Shown here: positions 57,646 through 64,000 of the stretch, in pieces
How positions within the stretch are numbered: position 1 is the first letter of the stretch
Layout: each line of letters begins with the position of its first letter
Source: Opitutaceae bacterium
Lineage (GTDB): Bacteria; Verrucomicrobiota; Verrucomicrobiia; Opitutales; Opitutaceae
Length of the DNA: 64,000 bases
Direction: 5' to 3'
NCBI GenBank assembly: GCA_016794665.1
Contig: JAEUHB010000162.1
Span: forward strand, 20,889 to 84,888
The notes under the pieces: generated by a model
The model's database searches: none
Seen by the model: the letters and a program-made list of their open reading frames with translations, nothing else
Told to the model about the DNA's origin: nothing
Position numbers and translations under genes: made by a program

Positions 57646-59043
57646 AGGTCCCCCGAATCCCCCGCCCAGCCGTGGTATCGCACGCTTTCGAGCAACCACT
57701 GGTTTGTCTTCACCGTCGCCTCGCTCGCGTGGCTCTTCGACTGCCTTGACCAACAACTGTTCATCCTGGCGCGCGACAACGCCATCAAGGCCCTCGCCGC
57801 CCCCGGCACCGATGCGCTCACGCTGCGCCAGCTGAGCGGCTGGGCGCAGAGCATCTTCGTCGCGGGCTGGGCGATGGGCGGGCTCATCTTCGGCTCCGTC
57901 GGCGATCGGATCGGCCGCGCGAAGACCCTCTCGCTCACCGTCCTCATCTACTCGCTTTGCACCGGCCTCTCGGCCTTCGCGCAGGACATCACACAGTTCA
58001 TGATCTACCGCGCGATCACCGGCCTCGGCGTCGGTGGCGTCTTCGGCCTCGCGGTGGCGCTCGTCGCCGATTCGCTGCCGGATCACGCACGGCCCAAGGC
58101 CCTCGGTCTCCTGCAGGCCCTCTCCGCCGTGGGCAACGTGACCGCCGGCGCCTGCGCGATGGCACTCTCGAGCGCGGATCCGATGGTTTCGTGGAAATAC
58201 CTTTTCCTCATCGGCGCGGCGCCCGCCTTCCTCTGCATCTTCATCATGGTCCGGCTCAAGGAGCCGGCAAAGTGGATCGCGGCCCGCGAGGCCAGCCGCG
58301 CCGTCGGTGGCAAGGCCATGGGCAGCTATGGCAGCCTTTTTGGCGAAGCCCGCTGGCGCCGCCCTGCGCTCCTCGGCATGATTCTGTGCGTGGCCGGTGT
58401 CGTCGGCCTTTGGGGCGTGGGCTTCTTCAGCGGCGCGCTCATCGGCCCCGCGATCGAGAAGGCGCTCAAGGCCGCCAACCCCGCCATCTCCGCGGCCGAG
58501 CTCAACGCCGGCAAGCAGTGGTGGACCGCCGCCAACCTGATCGTGCAGAACATCGGCGCGTTCTTCGGCATGGTGGTCTTCTCCAAGCTCGCCGCCATCT
58601 ACGGCCGCCGGGTGATCTTTGCCTGCGGTTTCCTCGCCGCCTTTGCGGTCACGATTTTCTTCTACAAGAATTTCCAGACCAAGTCCGACATCTGGATGAC
58701 CGGACTCATGGGCTTCTGCCAGCTCGGCATCTTCGCGGGCTTCGCGATTTACCTGCCGGAGCTTTTCCCCACGCGCCTGCGCAGCACCGGCACGAGCTTC
58801 TGCTACAACGTCGGCCGTTTCATCGCCGCCACCGGCCCGATCACGCTTGGCAGCCTGCAAAAGCTGATTGGCGACAAAGCCATCGCCGCCCTGCCCGCCA
58901 CGGCTGACGCGGCCGCCAAGGCCGACGCCCAGCTCAACGCCTTCCGCTCGGCAGCGTGCTGGCTCGCCGGCATCTACTTCCTCGGCCTCATCGTGCTGCC
59001 CTTCCTTCCCGAGACCAAGGGCCGCCCGCTCCCCGAGGAATAA
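57646..59043 (+). CDS. MFS sugar-type transporter with apparent start-codon mutation
   Basis: About 465 residues, twelve-helix major facilitator. Helix 1 (HWFVFTVASLAWLFDCLDQQ) starts near 57697, far upstream of the first in-frame ATG at 57874; between the stop at 57472 and 57874 there is no ATG, GTG or TTG in frame. The start is placed at AGG, 57646-57648, which if read ATG gives MSPESPAQPWYRTLSSNHWF, a normal N terminus. The loop motif GDRIGRAKTL, the GLGVGGVFGLAVALVADSLP helix and the PETKGRPLPEE end fit the sugar-porter-like group. It may be a pseudogene, use a rare start, or reflect a sequencing error. Confidence 0.8.
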   Translation, partial: RSPESPAQPWYRTLSSNHWFVFTVASLAWLFDCLDQQLFILARDNAIKALAAPGTDALTLRQLSGWAQSIFVAGWAMGGLIFGSVGDRIGRAKTLSLTVLIYSLCTGLSAFAQDITQFMIYRAITGLGVGGVFGLAVALVADSLPDHARPKALGLLQALSAVGNVTAGACAMALSSADPMVSWKYLFLIGAAPAFLCIFIMVRLKEPAKWIAAREASRAVGGKAMGSYGSLFGEARWRRPALLGMILCVAGVVGLWGVGFFSGALIGPAIEKALKAANPAISAAELNAGKQWWTAANLIVQNIGAFFGMVVFSKLAAIYGRRVIFACGFLAAFAVTIFFYKNFQTKSDIWMTGLMGFCQLGIFAGFAIYLPELFPTRLRSTGTSFCYNVGRFIAATGPITLGSLQKLIGDKAIAALPATADAAAKADAQLNAFRSAACWLAGIYFLGLIVLPFLPETKGRPLPEE

Positions 59044-59098
59044 GCCGGCCTCCCTTCCCCCGGGGGACGCGGCGCCTCCACCGCGCCTTCTTTTCCCC

Positions 59099-59893
59099 AT
59101 GAAGAAACAATCCGTCTTCCTCGCCGATCTCTCCAACCCCGAGATCGAGGCCTTCCTCCGCACGCATGGCACCCTCTACGTGCCGGTCGGCGCGATGGAG
59201 CAGCACGGTCCGCACGCCCCGGTCGGCACCGATGTCTTCCTGCCGCAGGAAATCGCCCGCCGGGTCGCCACCCGGCAGGGCAACGCGCTCGTCGCCCCGC
59301 CGCTCTCCTACACGCTCTCTTATCCGCACCGCGGCTTCACGGCCGAGTTCAGCCTCTCGATCGAGACCTTCATGGCCGTCATCCGCGATCTCGCACAGTC
59401 GTTCGCCAAGGCCGGCTTCAAGCGGATCGTTTTCCTGAACGGCCACTACGACAATACCTACGCCCTCGCCTACGCCTGCGCGCAGGTGGCGGAGAAGCTG
59501 CCCGCCGGCGCGAAGGCGTTTCCCTTCAACTACTGGGACGGGCTCACGCCCGAGCAGTTCGGCGTGATGAGCGAGGGCGGCAAGGGCATGCACGCCGGCG
59601 AAGCCGAGACCTCGATGCTCCTCGCCATCGATCCGGCGCGCGTGGACATGACGCAGGCGAACGTGGAATACATGAATTTCCCCGACACCGTCACGAAGTC
59701 ACCCGCGCTGCACACGGCGTTCTTTTTCTCGTCGCCCGGCAGCGTGTGGCGCGCGACGAAGAGCGGCACCTGGGGCGACGCCCGCAAGGCCACCGCCGCA
59801 AAGGGCGAGCAGCTCCTCGAGTGGGGCGCCGCCTCGGTCATCAACCTGATGGCCGACATCGAGAAGACCTTCGCGCAGCTCAACGTGCGCTAA
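59099..59893 (+). CDS. Creatininase-family amidohydrolase
   Basis: 264 residues from the ATG at 59099. Metal ligands of the family are in place: E34, H36 and D45 in MEQHGPHAPVGTD, and H-x-E in HAGEAETSMLL further on. Substrate cannot be told: creatinine, formamidopyrimidine or a sugar-derived lactam are all known for the family. Position between the MFS transporter and a pectate lyase suggests a role in the same catabolic locus. Confidence 0.9.
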   Translation: MKKQSVFLADLSNPEIEAFLRTHGTLYVPVGAMEQHGPHAPVGTDVFLPQEIARRVATRQGNALVAPPLSYTLSYPHRGFTAEFSLSIETFMAVIRDLAQSFAKAGFKRIVFLNGHYDNTYALAYACAQVAEKLPAGAKAFPFNYWDGLTPEQFGVMSEGGKGMHAGEAETSMLLAIDPARVDMTQANVEYMNFPDTVTKSPALHTAFFFSSPGSVWRATKSGTWGDARKATAAKGEQLLEWGAASVINLMADIEKTFAQLNVR

Positions 59894-59896
59894 ATT

Positions 59897-59971
59897 CGTA
59901 GCCCGCCTCGTGAGAGGCGGGACCGGCGGCAGATTCGGCTCAGGTCGTCCCGCTTCTCACGAAGCGGGCTA
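59897..59971. repeat. 25-base inverted repeat with paired substitutions
   Basis: Arms 59897-59921 and 59947-59971 differ at two bases. Each arm is itself an 8-base-stem hairpin: cccgcctc-gtga-gaggcggg and cccgcttc-tcac-gaagcggg. The two differences are partners in each stem (C-G becomes T-A), so each arm's own fold is kept. It separates the converging creatininase and PL10 genes. Confidence 0.85.
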
Positions 59972-59985
59972 CCAAGCCAAAGCGA

Positions 59986-61479
59986 CTACTTCACCGCCTC
60001 CAAGTAGTCCGCCAGCGTGCGCAGATTCGCGATGAACGCGCCCGTGGTGATCTGCGGGCCCGCGACGCGCCGGCCGCCGGAGCCCACCCAGCGCCCCTGC
60101 GCATCGAGCGCGGCGATGACCTCGCGCACGCGCGGCTCCAGCGCCTTGGCGCGCGCGGCGCGGCTTTCCTTGGTCTTCGCCTTTGCCTCCGCGGCGGCGC
60201 GTTTCGCGAGGATCGCCGTTCGGCCGGCGGATTTTACCTCGTCGTAGTAGCGGAAAAACTCCGGCACGCCGTAGGCGCCTTTCCACGAGTAGCCGGTTTG
60301 CCGCTCGGGCGTCAGGTCCTCGACGCGATACTTAATTTTCCCGTCGCGGTCGCCGTAGATCGGCGTGTTGGTGCCGATCTCATACATGCGGGCCCACACA
60401 CCGGGCGAGATCTCCGAGCGCTTGAACCAGGCGATCGCGCGCGGCAGCGGCTCCATGTATTTCTGGTCGCCCGTCTCCAGGTAGAGATCAACCAGCAGAC
60501 GCATCGCGCCGGCGGCCTCGTTGGAGACCACGCACGGCGGCTCGAAGGCCCGCGCCCAGTCTGGCTCGAGCTTGGCGTTGTATTGCTGCGCCCACGAGGG
60601 CTGCGGCTCGGGCAGCTGCGCGAGGATCAGGAAATCACCGCCCTTGATCGCGGCGGCCCGAAACACCGGGTTGCCGAGGCGCTTCGCCGCATCGAGCAGC
60701 GTCATCACGCAGTCGCGGTGCGTGTTGTCGTTGAGCGTGTAGTAGCCGTTGTAGTTCAGCTTGGGGTGCTCGCGCGGGTAGTCCTTGGGCATGCGCGCGG
60801 GCTGCACCGGGTATTCCTTCGCGTCGACCGGCACGCCCGTCCAGCGCTGCGGCCAGCCTCCGTTGGGACGCTGCGCCTCGAGCAGTTTCTTCAGCGCGTA
60901 GTCGCGCGCCTCGACGATGCGCGCATCCCGCGGCTCACGCGAACCCTTGGACGCATCGGCCACGGCGAGCAGGAGGCGGAGCGCGCTCTGGGTGTTGTCG
61001 TCGTCAAAAGTCGTGACGTTCTTTCGTTTCGCGGCGTCAGCCGCGGAGATCTTGCCGATGTCGGACTTGCGATACCACGCCGCTGCCGCCTTCGGATCGA
61101 AATCGACGACGTAGTCCCAGCCACCCGACTCCAGCTGGCCGACCGCCAGCGCGTGCGCGGCGGCCTTGGCGGCGTCGAGGTAGCGCGCATCGCCCGTCGC
61201 CTCATGCGCGCGGAGGAATGCCATGCCCATCGACGGCGTGCCCGGCGGCTGCACCCAGATCTGCGTGGGCGTCGCGACGCCTTCGCCGGCGCGTTCCTTG
61301 AGATCGAGCGAGTAGCGCCAGAGGTAGCCGCCCTCGGTGGCGATGCCGCGCATGAATGCGGTCGCCCGCTCCATCGCCGCCCGGGCGTCGCGCGCCAGCG
61401 CATCGTCGGCTCCGCGCAGCGGCAGCGTAGCCACGATCAACGATCCCAAAAGGCAACGGGTGAGCGAGGTGAGGTGCAT
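59986..61479 (-). CDS. Pectate lyase, PL10/Pel family
   Basis: 497 residues from the ATG at 61479 with signal peptide MHLTSLTRCLLGSLIVATLP. The alpha/alpha-barrel lyase motifs are clear: FDDDNTQSALRLL, QRPNGGWPQRW, LNDNTHRDCVMTLLDAAKRL and PEPQPSWAQQYN. It cleaves polygalacturonate by beta-elimination. It carries a C-terminal region of about 75 residues, Lys/Ala/Arg-rich then globular (VGSGGRRVAGPQITTGAF). It lies 94 bases after the beta-helix gene in the same direction, probably one operon. Confidence 0.9.
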   Translation of the reverse strand: MHLTSLTRCLLGSLIVATLPLRGADDALARDARAAMERATAFMRGIATEGGYLWRYSLDLKERAGEGVATPTQIWVQPPGTPSMGMAFLRAHEATGDARYLDAAKAAAHALAVGQLESGGWDYVVDFDPKAAAAWYRKSDIGKISAADAAKRKNVTTFDDDNTQSALRLLLAVADASKGSREPRDARIVEARDYALKKLLEAQRPNGGWPQRWTGVPVDAKEYPVQPARMPKDYPREHPKLNYNGYYTLNDNTHRDCVMTLLDAAKRLGNPVFRAAAIKGGDFLILAQLPEPQPSWAQQYNAKLEPDWARAFEPPCVVSNEAAGAMRLLVDLYLETGDQKYMEPLPRAIAWFKRSEISPGVWARMYEIGTNTPIYGDRDGKIKYRVEDLTPERQTGYSWKGAYGVPEFFRYYDEVKSAGRTAILAKRAAAEAKAKTKESRAARAKALEPRVREVIAALDAQGRWVGSGGRRVAGPQITTGAFIANLRTLADYLEAVK

Positions 61480-61573
61480 GATAGACGGGGTTGAAACGGG
61501 ATCGAGGATCAGGACGCAGGCGCGCCGGGCGACGGCTTTCGTGGCGGACGCTCCGGCGCGCGGAACGTTGCCT

Positions 61574-63097
61574 TCATTTTCGCAGGCTCTCCAACGCCGC
61601 CGGTCCGAGCCGCTGCGCGAGCTGGGTGAGGTAGAGGCTCCGCGGCGTGACGGGTGCACCTGTGGCCTCCATGATTCCGCGCGGTGCGTTGGGCGAGTAG
61701 TCGCCGGCGACAAACTTCCCCACGCACCCGATCGCCCAGTTCTGCGCCGTGGGCGGCTGTTGCACGACGAGGATCGGGCTCGTGCAGTTCCACAGCACCT
61801 GCTGGGCGCCCGCCCAGCCGTGACCGCTGCCGGCCCACTGCCGGTCCTGCACGCGGAGCTGACGGTCGTCGGCGATGTTGTCGTAGAGCGTGCCCACGGC
61901 CCAGCGGTGGTGCGGGCCGGAGTCCGAATGCGAGCCCGTCGCCGTGCCGTCGAGGAACACATTCGGCCCCGGCACACGCGACCCGGTCACAAACGCGTGC
62001 CGCGATCCGCGCGCCGTGCAGCGCAGCACGAGGCCATAATGCCCCTGCAGGTGAAACGAGTAGCGCCGGCTGCCGGTAATCTGCGACACGGGCTCGAGGT
62101 GCGCACAGTCCTGCACCGTCGTGAAAATCGCGCCGCGATCGGTCTGCACCGCGTGGCTGAAATGCACCGCCGTCACGTCCCGCACCCACGCGTTTTCCAC
62201 CGCGCCAAGCTCGATGCCGATCCACGCGTGCTCTTCGTCGGACGTCTCGCGGCCCTTTTCATACTCCGAGACGAGCCGCAGTCGCTCGACGCCGCAGCCG
62301 ACGATCCGCGGAAACGTGTGCCGGTAAATCGCGCCGCCGCCGAAATTCGCGTCGATGGCTTGCATCACCGGCGCATCGAGCATCACCCGGCTGCCCGCGA
62401 TGGCCGTGATGGTGCGCTCGAACTCCATCGAAAACCCTGCCGCGCTCCACTGCCGCGTCTCGCCCGCCGGCGCGCCGGGGCGGTTGCGAATGCGGTCCAT
62501 GCCGAGCTCGCGGATCCACTCGGGCGTCGCCGGCCGGTGCACCACGATGCGATCGCCCGCGCGCAGGCCGTCGGTCGACTGGACGGTAAACACCTTCGCG
62601 CTCCACGGCACGTAGACATCCATGATTGCGCGACGCGTGCCAGGCACTTCCTCGCGGCGCGCGCCCTCCGCGCCCACCTCGATGAGCGTGCGCTGCGTCT
62701 TCCCCGTCGCGAGGATCACGGTGCCGTCCTCACCCGCGCCCTCGCCCCGAAGGACCACGCCGCTGCCGCGAATTTTGAGCGTGCCAGCGACGCGATACGT
62801 GCCGCGTTGGAGCAAGACCGCGCCGCGCCCGCTCGCTTGATCGAGCGCGGCTTGGATGCGCTCGCCGTCGTCTCCCGCGACCTGCGGCGCCAACGTGATC
62901 GCGACCGCCGCCGCCGGCAGCCGCACCCCACCCCCGCCGTAGCCGGCACGGGAAAAATCCGGAATCGTGTTGCCCCGCTCGTCGCCGCGATACGTCAGCC
63001 GGCCGTCCGCCCCCACCCGGACCCACGCGCTCTCCGCCGCGGCGAGTGCCGAGATCAGGCACAGCCACACCGCGGCGCGACGAAGGGGGCGAATCAT
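61574..63097 (-). CDS. Exported beta-helix protein, pectate-lyase-like
   Basis: 507 residues from the ATG at 63097 with a signal peptide (RRAAVWLCLISALAAAESAW). The right-handed parallel beta-helix of the pectate lyase/rhamnogalacturonase superfamily is seen in GERIQAALDQASGRGAVLLQ, GSGVVLRGEGAGEDGTVILA and later repeats such as VENAWVRDVTAVHFSHAVQT. Catalytic residues cannot be assigned. First gene of a probable operon with the PL10 lyase; divergent from the dienelactone hydrolase gene. Confidence 0.85.
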   Translation of the reverse strand: MIRPLRRAAVWLCLISALAAAESAWVRVGADGRLTYRGDERGNTIPDFSRAGYGGGGVRLPAAAVAITLAPQVAGDDGERIQAALDQASGRGAVLLQRGTYRVAGTLKIRGSGVVLRGEGAGEDGTVILATGKTQRTLIEVGAEGARREEVPGTRRAIMDVYVPWSAKVFTVQSTDGLRAGDRIVVHRPATPEWIRELGMDRIRNRPGAPAGETRQWSAAGFSMEFERTITAIAGSRVMLDAPVMQAIDANFGGGAIYRHTFPRIVGCGVERLRLVSEYEKGRETSDEEHAWIGIELGAVENAWVRDVTAVHFSHAVQTDRGAIFTTVQDCAHLEPVSQITGSRRYSFHLQGHYGLVLRCTARGSRHAFVTGSRVPGPNVFLDGTATGSHSDSGPHHRWAVGTLYDNIADDRQLRVQDRQWAGSGHGWAGAQQVLWNCTSPILVVQQPPTAQNWAIGCVGKFVAGDYSPNAPRGIMEATGAPVTPRSLYLTQLAQRLGPAALESLRK

Positions 63098-63199
63098 GCC
63101 GCGGAGCGTTCGCTTGCGTCGCGCGGTCGGCAACCCTTCTCTCCGGCCGTGCGCCGTGCTGGCGACGCCCCGTCAGCCCCCGCCAATCCCACCCCCACC

Positions 63200-63997
63200 A
63201 TGATGAAACGTCTGCTCCTTCCTCTCCTCGCGCTTGCGTTTGCCGGCGCGACCCAGGCCCAGGACTGGGCCAAGTCCCGCCTCGAAAAATCCCCGCGCCA
63301 CCTCGAGTGGGTCACGCTCAAGCACGGCAACCGCGAGGTGAAGGCCTTCGTCGGCTACCCCGAGGTCAAGACCAAGGCCCCGGTCGTGATCCTCATCCAC
63401 GAGATCTTCGGCCTCTCCGACTGGATGCGCGGCATGGTCGATCAGTTCGCCGAGGCGGGCTACATCGCGATCGCGCCTGATTTCCTCTCCGGCGCCGGCC
63501 CCAACGGCGGCGGCACCGAGTCCTTCGCCGGCGGCGACGGCGTGCGCGGCAAGATCCAGGGCCTCGATCAAAAGCAGATCGACGCCGACCTCGACGCGGC
63601 GGTCGCCTACGCGAAGAAGCTCCCCGCCGCCAACGGCAAGATTGTCGTCGGCGGCTTCTGCTGGGGCGGCGGCAAGACTTTCCTCTACGCCGGCCACAAC
63701 CCCAACATCCAGGCCGGCCTCGTCTTCTACGGCTCGTCCGCGCCCGCGGATCTGATGCCCAAGATCAAGGCGCCGATCCACGGCTTCTACGCCGAGAACG
63801 ACGCCCGCATCAACGCCGGCCTGCCCGCCGCCGCCGAGGCGATGAAGGCCGCCGGCAAGAAATTCGATCCCGTCACCTACGCCGGCGCCGGCCACGGCTT
63901 CATGCGCGCCGGCGAGGATCCCGCCGGCAGCGCCGAGAACAAGAAGGCCCGCGCCGACGCGTGGAAGCGCATCAAGGAATTGCTCGCGAAGCTCTGA
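63200..63997 (+). CDS. Exported dienelactone hydrolase-family protein
   Basis: 265 residues from the ATG at 63200 (MMKRLLLPLLALAFAGATQA, signal peptide). The alpha/beta hydrolase has a Cys nucleophile, C153 in GGFCWGGGKTF, with Asp near 199 (YAENDARI) and His near 232 (GAGHGFM), the dienelactone-hydrolase triad. Substrate is likely an ester or lactone; export is uncommon for the classical enzyme. The stop is three bases from the window end. Confidence 0.9.
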   Translation: MMKRLLLPLLALAFAGATQAQDWAKSRLEKSPRHLEWVTLKHGNREVKAFVGYPEVKTKAPVVILIHEIFGLSDWMRGMVDQFAEAGYIAIAPDFLSGAGPNGGGTESFAGGDGVRGKIQGLDQKQIDADLDAAVAYAKKLPAANGKIVVGGFCWGGGKTFLYAGHNPNIQAGLVFYGSSAPADLMPKIKAPIHGFYAENDARINAGLPAAAEAMKAAGKKFDPVTYAGAGHGFMRAGEDPAGSAENKKARADAWKRIKELLAKL

Positions 63998-64000
63998 TCG

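Noticed and set aside
57454..59172. 572-residue minus-strand open frame opposite the MFS gene
   Set aside because: Composition is Gly/Ala/Arg/Glu-rich with no domain, and it mirrors the MFS codons; a typical shadow frame in GC-rich DNA.

Overview
The window is GC-rich bacterial chromosome, most likely from the phylum Verrucomicrobiota, close to Opitutaceae. This rests on the paired DUF1501 and PSCyt1/DUF1549/DUF1553 genes, an ExbB/ExbD/giant-TPR operon, secreted pectin-type lyases, a Gfo/Idh/MocA dehydrogenase with a TAT-exported sugar isomerase, and structured intergenic repeats. It is a family-level inference; no 16S gene is present.

Region 1 (1-22727, all on the minus strand, read right to left) is an almost unbroken information-processing block: tRNA-Thr, tuf, tRNA-Trp, secE, nusG, rplK, rplA, rplJ, rplL, rpoB, rpoC, two terminators, then rpsL, rpsG, fusA, rpsJ, rplC, rplD, rplW, rplB, rpsS, an unexpected exported-protein ORF, rplV, rpsC, rplP, rpmC, rpsQ, rplN and the start of rplX, which runs off the window. 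The tuf-nusG-rpoBC, str and S10/spc operons are therefore adjacent. Oddities: a signal-peptide protein inserted between rpsS and rplV, an AT-rich spacer between rpsC and rplP, loss of three of the four Cys of the second RpoC zinc site, a strong hairpin between rplL and rpoB, and many starts without a Shine-Dalgarno sequence.

Region 2 (22822-27415, minus) is an envelope operon: a large exported TPR protein, ExbB, ExbD and a single-pass protein in the position of TonB.

Region 3 (27540-45408) is mixed housekeeping and envelope genes: LemA, a DUF6941-like protein, a membrane M48 protease with a long C-terminal extension, a LysR regulator, a CarF/PEDS1-type plasmanylethanolamine desaturase, DctA, the DUF1501-PSD1 pair, SufE, TatD, a DnaQ-like exonuclease, a histidinol-phosphatase-type enzyme, a LytS-type kinase and a heme-type TonB-dependent receptor.

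Region 4 (45430-55972) holds queF, RNase Y, RodA, RNase G, a macrodomain protein, a divergent gap with a probable small RNA, an RluA-type pseudouridine synthase, a TAT-exported isomerase, a two-domain thioredoxin-like protein and a hicBA toxin-antitoxin pair beside a remnant of a Gfo/Idh/MocA gene.

Region 5 (56073-63997) looks like a carbohydrate/pectin utilisation neighbourhood: Gfo/Idh/MocA dehydrogenase, MFS sugar transporter (apparent start codon mutated to AGG), creatininase-family amidohydrolase, PL10 pectate lyase, a beta-helix pectate-lyase-like protein and an exported dienelactone hydrolase.

From 40 kb onward several gaps carry long inverted repeats of at least five sequence types. 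One 26-27 base type sits just upstream of three start codons. No rRNA, CRISPR array, prophage or transposase was found.
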